Source: Tetrahymena elliotti 4EA | Lineage: Eukaryota > Ciliophora > Oligohymenophorea > Hymenostomatida > Tetrahymenidae | DNA: 64,000 nucleotides | Assembly (NCBI GenBank): GCA_000231825.2 | Contig: JH720310.1 | Coordinates: forward strand, 743,583 to 807,582 | Direction of reading: 5' to 3' | Shown: positions 1-13,600 of the stretch, one piece after another | Layout of the letters: each line of letters opens with the position of its first letter | Numbering within the stretch: position 1 is the first letter of the stretch | Made by a program: the position numbers and the translations under genes | Notes under the pieces: generated by a model | Database searches by the model: none | What the model saw: only the letters and a program-made list of their open reading frames with translations | Told to the model about the DNA's origin: nothing

Positions 1-3000
1 ATATTTTAATTCTAATTTTAAATATTTTAAACATACCTTTTATTTCTTTTTCAAACTTTAGTTTTAAATCTAAAAGCTCTAAGGGAGGGAGAACTAATTC
101 TTCTCATCAGCTTTTAGTTTACAATCAATATTTTTTTAAACTGCTGAATTAGGACTTAATTATTTATTATTTATCAGCATATATTTGATAGGTTGTTTAT
201 TTTGCTACACTATCTATACATTTATTTTTTGTTCTTCTTTTTGTAAGTTTGATTCTCTAGATTGCTCTATTTAATTTTGATGCCTCCTCACAAATGGGGA
301 GACACTCTTTATTTACTCTAAGCTTTTAACTTAGTTTTTCTTGAAGTTTACTTTTTCAATCTAAATTTTAATTAATAAATGATTTTTGAAAAATAGAAAT
401 TAAAATTACATCATTTAGATTATATTTGGTAGTTTTTTATAAATCTAATTATGACTAGCATATTCCCAATAAATTTGCATTTTATTTAAATTTTTCTTCA
501 TCAATTTTAGCAATTTAATTTGTTGTTTTATTCATTTATTCTTTTCTTTCTGATTACCTACTTGGAGATGCACTTTTATTAAATTTGAATTTTTTTAAAT
601 TAGGAATCTAGATAGCTGATAGCTATTTCTCCCTTTATTCTATCTTTTGTTGACTCTTAAATTTTATTTTATAAAACTACTACAATTTAGGAGATAATAA
701 CTATAACTATTATTCTACATAATCAACAAATTCATTTTTCAAAGAATTCAAATTAAAAAAGCTATCCAAATATCTAATTTATTTAAAATAATTAACTAAT
801 CTTCTTATTTTATTAGAAAATAAAGCTTACTTAGGGTAAGGAATTTTTTAGATTTGTTCAGTATTGTCATTTGAATATGATCTCTCAAATAATTAATTCT
901 AATTAAGTAAAATAGACTTCAACAATTTTTAAGAATTTAAAATAATTTACAATGTTATTTTGTTTTTCGTTTTCTTCAGTTTCATTTTTATCATTTAGTC
1001 TTTCCTAATTTCTAAAAGGAAAAAATGAATGAATGAATAATTTTATTTTTATTTTTATATTTAATTTTACTCATCTGGTTTATTTTTAACATTAGAATGA
1101 ATTAAAAGATTAGCTAATCTAGTTTTGTTCACTTTTTGGCTTTTTTTATTCATTTCTGAGTTATCTGTTTAATTTTATTCACTTTGCTGTTCATTTTCTT
1201 GATTTTAGAAATTAAAATAAAATCTTTTTTAAGATTTATTTTGGGAAGAATTTTAGTGAGCTTGCTTAATCCATTATTTCAGAAGCTAATTTTGATAAAA
1301 AAAATCTTAATAATCTAAAGACCCTAAAAATTATTTAATTAAGTTGTTTATATTTTCTACAGAGAGGTCTTTTTCTTATAAACAATAAATAACTATTAAT
1401 CCACCATTTTCTAGAAGTTGTTTTCTTGATTTTTCATTGTTTTAAGTTTCACCTGGGATATATTTTTTCCTATCAAATTGTCCTCCAATAATGAGGAGGG
1501 ATTTTATTAGAAGTTCAATTTATTTATCAAATAGATATTCTTCTGGATTGATATTTTCTTTGATGGATATATTTTTGTTCAGAGTGAGATTAATTTTTGA
1601 AAATAATAAACTGCAAAGTGTATGAATATATTAGCCAGGCATTTACTTTCGTTTATTCAAAATAATTCTGCAAATTTCATAACTTGCTTCGATCATGATG
1701 CTTAATATTTATTCTGGTAATTCTTCTTGCAAAATAAGGGAATAAACTCTATCAGAATATTCCTTTTCGAGTAGAATTAGTTTTATATTTGATTCTAAAA
1801 TTAATTTAAACCCTTTTATGTACCATTTTAATTCTTTCTATTCTAATTCTTTCCAAATTTTTATTTTTGTTAATATAGTTGTGAATGAATTCTGAATAGC
1901 GTCATAGTCTTTAAAAGGATAATTTTATATCTATAAATAGATATGTTAGTATAGCTATTTTGCTAATTAAGTGTCATCTTTTTTCATCTTCAAATTTATA
2001 TTAAAACTTGTAGTTACTCCATAAAATTCTTATCTAATAGTTTTGCAAAGAATAGGAGTATTTTCATTTCTTACGAACTACAGTTATTATAATTACTACT
2101 CAGGATATAAAGAAGTGTTAAATGATTATCTTTAATTAACACTTACTAAGAATTAACTCCAACCACCTTGCATTGATTCGCTATAAATTAACTCAAATTT
2201 ATTATCTATTTTAATTAAAAAAATTTAAACTTCCTTTTTATATATGCCTTAAAAAATCTTCTTAAAGAGTAAAAAAGACAATAAAAAATTTAATAAGCTC
2301 GTTTTTTTAATCTCAAAAATTTTTTCTATGGGGCATTAATATAAAGGTGCCTTAATTTATGAGGATAGATGGTAAATAAATTTTTACATTTTCTAGGTTT
2401 GTTTTTGAGAATAATATCAATCATTTCTTCAATCATTTTAGGAATTAAGCTCTTCATTTCTTCATTAGGAGTTCCTTTTAAAGAATTTAAAATTCAAACT
2501 TAATTAAATTTTTAAAATATGGTTTTACTTACCTAAGTAAGGATTTGAATTAATTTCTAAAAGCCAAACTCTTAAATCTTCATCTAAAAGAAAATCGTAA
2601 CCAAATAACTCATAACTTAGGTATCTTTTTTACTAGACCATATTTTTTCTAGCAGCTAAAAATGAATCAATAACAATGTCTTTCATCCTAGATATGATTA
2701 GATTTTTGAGTTAGCTTGCTTTTTCTTTATTGTTGAAAGCAATATACTCAAATAATTTATCAATAGGTAAGGTATTTCCTGGTTCGTATAAACCATAGTT
2801 TTAAAAGTATTTTTATTAAAAATTATTAGTTAAGTGAATATTAGAAGAACAATTATCTAAGTTGTAATCATGACTACTAGTCCTTATATAACCATCATGA
2901 TAAAAGAAAATTTCATTTTTACAAGTAATTAAAGCCCACATCCTTATATCAAATTTCCTGTTTTTGTAAAGTAAAGGCTTTTCAATATATTTCTGAATTA

Positions 3001-3883
3001 TCCATTATTGCTAATTCAGTTTATTTTAAAAGAAATGAATAATATCATTCTAATTCTTATAAATCACTATTCCCCTTCCTTGGTTCTAATTACCTGGTTT
3101 TATTAGCCATAAATTTTGAATACAGTGCTTCATAGGAATTAGCTCTGTTTCAAATTTTCCATTCTCAAATGCTTTATATTTCGTCATGAATTTTTAGAAT
3201 TCAATATCTTCAAATCCTTATTTGACAATAAAAGTTGTTGGAGTAGTGTGAAAAACAGAGTATCCTATTTAACCTAAAATAGAGTGTAAATTATTTGAGT
3301 TTGTTTATTCATAAAAATCAATAATAAATTTATTACTCGATGATAAATTATGTTAGTAGTAATTTTTTAGTGATTTAATTAAGCCATTTTTGGTGCACAT
3401 TGATTTATTGATTTCAAAATGATTGATTAACTTTATTATTATTAAAGTTTAAAATTTTATTTTGAGAAATGATGAATTGAATTACTAATTTCTACTATTG
3501 CTCTATCTCTAAATCTTCTATTATGGAAAATATCTAAATTAAACAAAATTTTCTTAGTTTATTTCATAAGTGACAAACATTTACCAACCTTATAATGAAA
3601 GTTTTGAGAACTCCAAATGAAATCTGCATTTTTTATTGCCCTTTTTTCTTCCTGTGTAGATTTAATCTAAATATTAAATCATAATGAAGATATTAATTAG
3701 TAAGTATTCTTAATGTTTAATGTCAATAAATACTTCATCCCAGTTTTATCTCTTAAGCAAATCACTTCGGATAAAATTTGAGCCATTTCCATTAAAAATT
3801 AAAAACTTGAAATTCTTTTCTTCTTTTAAAATTTTTTTAGAACGAATGTATTCTATAATATTATTTGCATTATTTTGCTGCAT
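1..3883 (-). CDS. Tubulin tyrosine ligase-like (TTLL) protein with long Gln/Asn-rich C-terminal extension, 3' end outside window
   Basis: TTL-family enzymes ligate glutamate or glycine to tubulin tails, usually in cilia. The reading frame on the minus strand begins at an ATG at 3883. It carries family motifs: [16 protein letters not shown] near 3400, [15 protein letters not shown] near 3090-3045, [11 protein letters not shown] near 2950, and the ATP-grasp/Mg end [20 protein letters not shown] followed by NSNPYLG near 2615-2530. Likely introns: about 3731-3666, about 3500-3430, 2532-2475 (GTAAGT donor after NSNPYLG), around 2085-1980, and 406-358 (49 nt). After the catalytic core the frame stays open for about 2 kb to the window edge, rich in Q, N, K and S, with no recognised domain. 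The MCTKNGL-like motif resembles TTLL3/TTLL10-type enzymes, but the subfamily cannot be fixed by eye. Family assignment is firm; exon borders are approximate. Confidence 0.85.
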
Positions 3884-3960
3884 CTATGAATATTAATATA
3901 TTACTTCTACTATTTTCTGTTTAAATTAAATATAAATCAATCTAATAATTACAAAAATAA

Positions 3961-5112
3961 CTTAATCTTTTCTAGCTTGTAACGATCTCATATCCTAAAT
4001 GAATAATTCAAACTTCTGCCTTAAAAAACAACAAATATCATTTTAATCTATAAAAAATAGATATTTTTTTAAATTGTTGTTTCAAATCTACCATAAACAA
4101 TCCCTAAATATCATAAAATTTTACTTAATCAATTCATTAATGCTGATTCGATTAATTGCGTAAATAGATGTTCATAAATGCTTTTTTATAAAAAAAAAGG
4201 AAAATCAAGGTCATTTTTCTGATTAAATATTCTTAAAATTATATTTTAATTACTTTTAATAATAAAATAATTTAAAAGAAAGAACAAACTGCATCAAATT
4301 GAGACAAATTTTTAGGACTATTTTATCTGTGAATTATTTTGTATGTTATAAATCTATAGTTAGTGTTTTATTTTATATTTTTATATGATAAAAAAATAAT
4401 CAAATTCATTTTTTCTTTTCATAAGAAACTCAATAAATGACTTGTTTCTAAAATAAAATAATTTAAAAGAGCTCTTCATATTTAGAGCAAATATTTTAGG
4501 ATTATTTTATTTGATCATGCCTAAAAAAAGTTGTTAAAAAACATGATTTATTTTTAGTTTTTTTTGTAAAATTGTGTGTGGGTTTTTATACACTTATTGA
4601 TAAATATTTTTGTATCTAATAAATGTAAAATTTTTGTTTTTTTAAATATAAAAAATGAAATTCATTTTTCTTATTTGTAATATTTATAAAATTCTTTAAT
4701 ACTGATTTCTAAATAATTTATTTTAAAACAAAGAATTAATCACATCAAATTTATGAAAAAATTTTAGGATTGTATTATTGAATTCATTTCACATAATAAG
4801 GCGTATTTTTCAACCTTTGATCTTGTTTAAAGGTAAATTAAGAAACAAACACTTCTTTTCTAGAACAAAAGAAAATATTGAAGGTTTAAATAAAGATAAT
4901 AGAAAAATGATTTTAAGATTGATAGATAGATGATTAAGATTAGATAGAAATATTTTATGTTCTTAATTTGTTTAATTTTTAAGATATAAATAAACATTTA
5001 TTAGATTTAATATGTTTGAAATAGAATATAAAATAAATTAATTATTATTGATTAAATAAAGGAATAGTATTATTTATTTAAATTGCTCATTTTTTCATTC
5101 AATTTTCGATTT
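3961..5112. repeat. Spacer with about three degenerate tandem units
   Basis: No gene seen. Units of roughly 200-250 bp recur near 4261, 4450 and 4720. Each has a segment like ATAAAATAATTTAAAAG, then a CATCAAATT-like stretch, then TTTTAGGATTATTTTAT. Copies are diverged. The spacer lies between the 5' end of the TTLL gene and the 3' end of the RBR gene. Confidence 0.5.
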
Positions 5113-8100
5113 TCATTACCAACCTTAGTTATTTTATTGTTCTTCAGCTTAGTTTACCTACTCATCCCATGCTTATCCAGGTCCTTAATATACTTCCTCT
5201 GCTAATTCAGGTGCTATTTATACAGTTTCAGGTACTGGTTCAGCTTCTGCTTAAGATTAATTTTGTTTTTATTCACACTCCTAAATATGCGTGTAAATAT
5301 CACCTTAATTTTTTCCAAAGTTTTTATTGCAAATGGAGCAGAAGTGCTCACCACATTGGTAACAAGTAAGATGATTGCAACCTGTTTCATGGAAATAAAC
5401 TTAGCTGCAAGAAGGGCAATATTTAGCATTCGAAGGCATGTCCCCTCTTTACTGAATATATTAATCCATGCAACTTATACTAGAGTTATGAATAGAGTGA
5501 TAAGGTATTTTACTGTCAAATATGCTCGAGGGACAGAGGGCATTATTGCACTATTCACATATAATTGGAGTGTCACTTTCGTTGTTCTCAGAAACTATTT
5601 CACCATTATCAGCTTCATTTTGCTTCTCTGTTTCAATCTCCATTTCTACTTTGTTTTCACTCTTTTTAGCTTTTTCCTTTAAGTTTGTTGGAATAACTAT
5701 TAAGCCTTGGCATTTAGGGTAGATGCAATGAGCAAACTGCTTTTAACCACTAAGAGGATTTCTATAGTTGTATGTTATGCATTTAACCCATTAAGACATT
5801 ATAGATTATATTTCATATAAATTGAAAAGCTTAGAGAGATCTTTTAGAGAAATTGGAGCTTTTTTACAGAGTGGACAGTGAATGATTCCTTTGAATTGGA
5901 CATAATTGTCTTAGACTTCAATTTAAATTTACTCTCTTAGACAATCTCTGCAATAGTTTCTACAGGAACAGTTTGTCAATTAAAAGATATGATCAGAGTC
6001 ATAGCAGACTTAGCAAAATGGCATTTCTTATTTATCTGAACCTGCTTTTTTAGTAGATTGCTTTGCTTTGAATATTTCTTCATTCTTTTTAAAGTAGGAT
6101 GCTTTGACAAATTAAGTGATGATTTACTTGTTTAAGAGCAAAAACAATTCTAAAGAGAATTCTAATTCAAATATTTTATCATTTTAGGTGTGTTTAGTTA
6201 TTCCTTTTTCCATGATGAATTATAAGAATTCTTCTTAGAGGGAAGGATGAACATAATAGCTTTATTTAATTTAATAAGAATTCAGTTCATTTTAGAATGT
6301 TTGCATCAATCTTTCTACATGCTCTACTGTCTTTTCTGAGATTTAAAAACTATTATATGTTTCTGTATTGGAAACACGATTTAAGAAGGTGAAATTGAAT
6401 TAGCTCTCATGATAAAACTCAAAACTCATATTGATTGTGTTAAAGAATGTGTAAAAATTTGATTAAGTAAATTTTCTTCTTGAGGTTTTAATGAAATCTG
6501 CTCTAAAGAAGACTTCCTTTTACTTGTTAGACTCTAGAGGGATGTATCTTATTGGCTTCAAGGCTTGTTGAAAAGAGGCAACAGCTTTTTTTAATTGAGT
6601 TAGATTTGAGCAAGATAAAGTGATTTAGACTTCTTTTTAATTCTTTGTACTCTCTGATAAAGATACATTAATGGTGTCTGATTTGAAATTAAGAATTTAA
6701 TCAAATTAAAAAGAGAACTAATCGCGAATAATCTTTTAAACGTTTATGGTAGTTGAATAATTGCATTTGTAAATAAACTTAATGTCAAATAGATCTTCTA
6801 TTTGTTCTTTCTAGAGTTTAGTTATGTAGTTGTTAAATTCAACTAAATTAGTTGTTCTGAAATTAGATAAATCAGAATAATCATTTTATGATTTTATTTT
6901 AAGATATTTTTCTATTTGTTAAAATAATTATTATTTCTTTATCTTTTGATATTGTTCCTTGTTTCTCATGTAAAGCAAAACATAATTCACTTCTTTATTT
7001 TTACCTATTGAAATATCTATTGAATATGATTTGCTTATAGATTATAAAGAGGGACTATGATGAGGAGTTATTATAACATATTCCTCATTAAACATTATTT
7101 AAAACTCATCTGATTTTTCAACAAATTCTTTTGCTTGCTATTTATTATTAAATGTCAATTAGTAGTAATTCTTTCCTTTGTTGTCTTGCTGAGAAATTAA
7201 TGATTAAATTTAATCCTATAAATTCACAGATAAGATTTCCTCTAAGTCTTGCTATCGGAGGTTAGAAGGCAAGTTGTAAATATGAACGCTAATAAATTCA
7301 TTTTGCAGAAGGAATTGTTTTAAATTTAAACCATCCTCAAAATAGAATTTAATTTTATAATTTTCATCAGTGTATTCAGAAATTGACTTTTGTTGCTTAG
7401 CTGATATTCTTGATTGCTCTTTAGCAATATACTTTTTAATATTTGTCATTTATTCATCTGTGAAGATAGTTTTATCAGATGTAAATTCAACAAAATTCAA
7501 CAAGTTAACACATTTAATTTAAATGACACCCTCATCAAGATTAATATTGCTATGTAAATCAAAAATTAAAGAACCTTCATAGCTGCTTAGCTTTTATGAA
7601 AATCCAGGCATTCTGTCTAAAGAACCGATTAATTTCTTAGTTGATGCTTAAGATAGTTTCCATGAGTTATTAGTAGATGCATTTTATAAAAAGATATCAG
7701 TATTTTTTACTTGAATACCTTCAATATTTTGAGTATAAACGCTCATAAAAGTAGCAACAACTTAATATGATTTAGTTGTATTTTTATTGTTTTATTCTAC
7801 AAATTTATTTGTAATATTTATTAATTGATCTAAATGCTTATTTGAAGAGAATAGATTTTATTCATAGAGACTTGTAATAAAATCCAATTTCTCCTTTAAA
7901 ATATTTTCTTATTAAATAAATAATTTCTTTTAATTTTCATTTGCTCTCTCTTTAAAGATCTAATAAATTGCATAGTAGCAAAGTAAATCTTGTAACATCA
8001 AGTCATTTTCTACAATAGTTTGGTTAATAGTTTCATTGAATTTATCTCCAAGAATCTGTTGTAAAATTTCTAATATCTTTGAAGAGTTTTTGAGAAAAAC

Positions 8101-8883
8101 TAGAATATCTCCTACTTCATTGAATACATTTCTTCTATTAGCCTCTAAAATCAAAGATATTTCTAAAGCATTTTATATTATATTTGAATCAACTTCAAGG
8201 TTCTCTTCATCTATCTCAAGCTGCTCTGCATCTATTTGTTAATATTTATCCTATGTTTGTAAGAATTCAAACAAGTTTATAATCATTTTTGCAAATCTAG
8301 AAATCTAAATTCCCACAATTTCTTATTCGTTTTCTACATTTTCTACTTCAATTTTGTTAGCTGTTTCTTCTACCTTTTAATTATCCTAAATGCTTATGCT
8401 TTATTCTTCTTTAATAGTGCTTTCCTCTTCTTTTTCCTTCTATTCTTCATTTGCTTCTTCTTCAACAGTTTCTTATTCTTCTTAATTTCTTTCATGTGGT
8501 GCAACATATGCATCATCTCTTTGTTCTCTAGGTTGATTTCTCTATTCATCATCTTAATTGTTAGCAGGAACCCTTTCTCCTGCTTCTTCTCTTTCTCTTC
8601 TCTCATTAGGTACTGCAGCTGGACCTCCAGCCCTAAAACCGTTAACTCGTCCTCCTCTTCCTCCTCTACCTCCTCTTCTAGGTGCTTATCTATTTACAAT
8701 TCTTGCAACTCTCTCTCTATTATTGCCACCATTTGGAGCTTAATCTGGTGCTTGCTCAATTTCATAGAAGGTACTGTATGTATTTGCTTAAATCTTAGAA
8801 GATAGCTCATCGTCACTGCTTTTAATTATTTTCTTTTGGATTTTTCCTGCTAAATTTTATCTTTGCTCTTCAAAAAACTTCAT
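5113..8883 (-). CDS. RBR-type (RING1-IBR-RING2) E3 ubiquitin ligase with RGG box and RRM-like segment
   Basis: Single exon, 1256 residues, ATG at 8883, TGA at 5115-5113; the frame is continuous when TAA/TAG are Gln. RBR ligases accept ubiquitin on a RING2 cysteine before passing it to substrate. Order seen: an RGG-rich stretch (RRGGRGRGGR, about residues 69-79); an acidic Glu/Gln region (about 110-200); an RRM-like segment (about 525-595) with VHIYNLP resembling RNP2 and NYYQLTFNNKQQAKEFVE resembling RNP1 and helix 2; RING1 (CQVC at 957-960, later HCPLC); IBR (C1053, C1058, then CEQC) with an acidic insert of about 40 residues; RING2 (CPSC at 1156-1159, then GCNHLTCYQC). Cys1169 in GCNH aligns with the family's catalytic cysteine. 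The tail is Gln/Glu-rich. The E3 class is strongly supported; the RRM call is inference from sequence pattern. Confidence 0.88.
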
Positions 8884-10685
8884 TTTTTTAATTTAATTCA
8901 ATAAACTATCTCTAAATATATTAATTTTTTTTTAATTCTGAAGGAATCTATCAATCTGTCTAAATAATATCTATCAATCTATTCAGTTTTATTTTTAAAA
9001 TAAAAAGAAATAGCAGCTATTTAAGTTTTAAAATAAACAATTTTTTTGTTATTAATTGTTTTCTCAAATGAAAAAGTCAATACAAGCCACATTTATAATC
9101 CTGCTATAATTGTTTACAAAAGCCTCTACCAAGTATGTAGAACATTAAAGATTTTGAAGAGACTATTTATATATTAATTTTGAAGCAAGAATAATTATTA
9201 AATTATAATAATGTTTCTATAGCTATCAAATAAAGTATCTACTAATATTACCAACAAAAATATTGCTTCTCACAAGCCAAATTTAAAAATGAAGCAAGCA
9301 TTTTTAAATAAATTCAAACTTTGTAAATAAAAAACTAAAATTTGATTAAGGAAATTGCTTCTTTGATGATGAGATAAAAATTCTGATACATGTTATATTC
9401 TTCAATTTCAATCTTCTATTTTTTGCAAACAAAATTAAGATGGAAGCATTAAATCAAATTAAAAATAAAATTAAATATCAAAAATAGATTAAATCAAATG
9501 GTATATTAACTCATAAATTTAACATTTAAAATTGCCAACTTCAGAATGTTTTTTTTAGTTGAACAAATATAAATTGATTTTGATAATTTTAAATATATTT
9601 TTCTAGTTAAAATATCAATAAAAAAGAGTAAGGAGGGTATTATACTCAATTTACTTAAGAAATACTTATATGAATGAAAGGGCTTATTTTCAAAATTTAA
9701 CTTTATTTGAAGCTTTTGTTTTCAAAATTTTAAAGTCCCAAAACTAAATAGGATTTAAAATAGGGGGGAGGGGCTATCTAAAATTAAATTAAATTTTATA
9801 AAAAACCTAAAATTTTTAATCATTTTAATATTTATGTAATAATATGCAATTTTATGTTTTGTTTTAAATGATAAATTAAACTTTGTAGAGATATAAACTT
9901 TTTAATTATTATTGCAAATAAAATTTTTAAATTAGCTTCAATGTTCCTGTTTGGAAATGGTTTTTCTTCTAATTAGCCAATTTCTTTTTTTCATTATTTA
10001 TTAACAAAAATAATTTTTATTTGATAATCATTAAAATAAATACTAATAAACCTAAAAATTTTGGGTTTTTGATTAAATTTGGAAGGAATCAAAAATAAAA
10101 TAGTTATTAATAAATAATAAATATCTGCAGTCTAATTTTCTCAAGGGTATAATTTCTGATGAAAATATTTTTAACTCTTTGAATAGCAAAAGGAATTTTG
10201 ATGGTATTAAGGTCACAAATGAAATAATTTTTTCAAATTTATTTAGCCTTATTAATTAATATTACATATACTATTAAACCTACTTAAATAAAATGATTTC
10301 CTAGTGTAGCAATATTTTAATATTTTGCTAATGTTAGATATATTTAGATATAATTGCATCGCTTAAACAATTAAAAATTTTATTGTTTTGAATTATGGAA
10401 TCAATCAGATTATGAAGTAGTTTTTAAATTAAATTTTATTCATCAGATTCTAAAAACATAATTCAAATGGAAAATTAACAGCTATATTATACTTTTTCTC
10501 ATTAAAATTAGTAGTTGCCAGATTACCAACAATATCAATTAAATATTAAAAACTTTAAATTACCTGTCGAAATTGATTTTGTTTTGATTAATTTTATCAA
10601 AATCTTTGAGAAAGATATTATTTTCTGGTTAATAATTAGTTGTAAATTTTGATTAAAAAAATAAGGAAGGAAGAAAGAAAGAATA
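8884..10685. other. Intergenic spacer, no gene seen
   Basis: AT-rich spacer of 1.8 kb between the divergently oriented RBR (-) and LRR (+) genes, so it should hold both promoters. There are frequent TGA triplets in all frames. A short G-rich run (AGGGGGGAGGGG) lies near 9762. No RNA gene or mobile element recognised. Confidence 0.5.
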
Positions 10686-13600
10686 ATGATATTCTAGAAT
10701 TCAAATTTATAGTGCAATTTATCAGATCTTTTGAGTGATAACTTATCTTAGCACTTGAACATAAACATTCAAGTGAGTAAAAGTAAGATTTAAATTTAAG
10801 ATCCTAACTGTTCAGAATCTGTATATAAATAGTTTGAGTATTCTTATCTCTACATTTTGAATCTTTATTCCAAAAACAATTTACTTGGAGATTAGAGACT
10901 ATCAGAATTATCTTCAAAATTAGTGAAATGCACTCATTTTAAGAGTATGATGCTTTAATTGAGTGATAACTTAATTAGTGATTCGGGGATATCAGTATTT
11001 GGCTTTGAATTAGCTAAGTGTTCTAATCTATTAAGTATAAAACTTTATCTCGATTATAACTAAATTGGAGATAAGGGTACATCAGAGTTGGGCTCTGGAT
11101 TAGCTTAATGCTCTAATCTATAAATTCTAGAACTAACTTTAAACAATAACTTTATTGGTGATAAGGGTACATCAGAATTGGGCTCTGAATTAGCTAAATG
11201 CTCTTATCTATAAAATTTAAAACTTAATCTCAGCAATAACTAAATTGGCAATAAGGGTACATCAGAATTAGTCTCTGAATTAGCTAAATGCTCTAATCTA
11301 TAAAGTATACTTTTAACTCTAGACTATAATTAAATAGGGTATTCGGGTAAATCAGAACTAGGCTCTGGATTAGCTAAATGTTCTAATCTATAAAATTTAG
11401 TTCTAGATATAGACAATAACTAAATTGGTGATGAGGGTACATCAGAATTGAGTTCTGGATTAGCTAAATGCTCTAATCTTTTAAATCTAAAACTAATTTT
11501 AAGCAATAACTAAATTGGGGATAAAGGTACATCTGAATTGGGCTCTGGATTAACTCAATGCTCTAATCTATAAAATATAATTCTAAATCTAGATAATAAC
11601 TAAATTAGTGATCAGGGTACATCTGAATTGAGCTCTGGATTAGTTAAATACTCTAATCTATAAAATCTATAACTACATTTAAACAATAATTTTATTGTTG
11701 AGGAGGGTATATCAGAATTGGGCTCTGGATTATCTAAATGCTCTCATCTATAAAATTTAAAACTTTGTCTTAGCAATAACTAAATTAGTGATAAGGGTAT
11801 ATCAGAATTGAGCTCTGGATTATCGAAATGCGCTAATCTATAAAGTGTAGTTCTAGAACTAAACTATGACTAAATTAGCTATAACGGTGTATCAGAATTA
11901 GGCTCTGGATTAGCTCAATGCTCGAATCTATAAAATTTAGAACTAGTTTTAGGCAATAACTAAATTGATTATCAGGGTAAATTATAATTGGGTTCTCAAA
12001 TAGCTAAATGCTATAATCTATAAAGTATACTTATAGATCTAGAGGATAACTAAATTAATGATGAAGTTATATCAGAATTGGGTTCTGGATTAGCTAAATG
12101 TGTTAATCTAAAAATTATAAAACTTTATCTCAGGTATAACTAAATTAGCAGTTTGGGTTCATCAGAATTGGGCTCTGGATTAGCTAAATGCTCTAATTTA
12201 TAAAGCATATATTTAGATCTAGACAATAACTAAATTAAGAGTACTTCAGAATTGAGCTCTGGATTTGCTAAATGCTCTAATCTATAAAATTTACTTCTAC
12301 ATATGGATGATAACTAAATTGGGGATAAGGGTATATCAGAATTGAGCTCGGGATTATCTAAATGCTTTAATTTATATAGTTTAGAACTAGGTTTAAATAC
12401 TAACTTAATTGGTGATCGGGGTACATCAGAACTAGGCTCAGGATTATCTAAATGTTCTAATCTATAAATTATAAAACTTTATCTCAGCAATAACTAAATT
12501 AGCAGTATGGGTACATCTGAATTAGGTTCTGCATTAGCTTAATGCTAATATCTATCAAGTATACTCCTTTATCTAGACTATAACTAAATTGGGGATGAGG
12601 CTACATTAGAATTAGGCTCTGGATTAGGTAAATGCTCTAATTTAGAAAGTTTGTTACTGTATCTAAACAATAACTAAATTGGAGATAAGGGTATATCAGA
12701 ATTGGGTTATGAATTAGCTAAATGTTAGAGTCTTTAAAATATCTTTCTAACTCTAGACAAGAATTAAATTGGATATCAGGGTAAATCAAAATTGGACTTT
12801 GGATTAGCTAAATGCTAGAATCTGTAAAGCATACTTCTAAGTCTAGAAAATAACTAAATTGGGGATTAGGGTACATCAGAATTGCAAGTAGGATTTTCCG
12901 AATAGTTTAATCTCTTAAATATAAAACATTATCTCAACGATAACTAAATAGGTGATAAAGTTTTATCAGAATTGGGTTTTATGTTAGCTAAATGCAATAA
13001 TCTTTAAAGTGTACTTCTAAGTCTTAATAATAACTCAATTAGGGATTAGGGTACATAAGTATTGGGCTCTGGATTAGCTGAATGCTCTAACCTCTTTGAA
13101 ATAAAACTTAAACTCTACAATAACTAAATTGGTCATAAGGGTACATCAGAATTGGTGTCTGGACTAGTGAAATGTTCCAATATATAAGTAATAGAACTAG
13201 ACCTAAGAAATAACGAAATTTGTGATTAGGGTGCATCAAAAATTGGCTCTGAATTAGCTAAATGTTCTAATCTATAAATTATAACCCTAAGTCTAGATGA
13301 CAACTAAATTGGTGATAATGGTACATCAGAATTGGGCTCTGGATTAGCATAATGCTCTAATCTATAGAATTTAGAACTAAGTCTAAACAATAACTTAATT
13401 GGCAATAAGGGGACATCAGAATTGGGTTCTGAATTAGCTAAATGCTCTAATCTATAATTTATTGAATTATATCTTATCAATAACTAAATTTGGGATAACG
13501 GTTTTTTCGCATTGAGCTCTGGATTAACTAAATGCTCTAATCTCAAAAACATCACTCTAAATCTAGACAATAACTAAATTGGTGATAAGGTTTTATAAGA

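Noticed and set aside
8494..8805. Serine-rich open frames on the plus strand
   Set aside because: They are the complement of the Glu/Gln/Lys-rich part of the RBR gene and depend on TAA/TAG stops that do not apply here.
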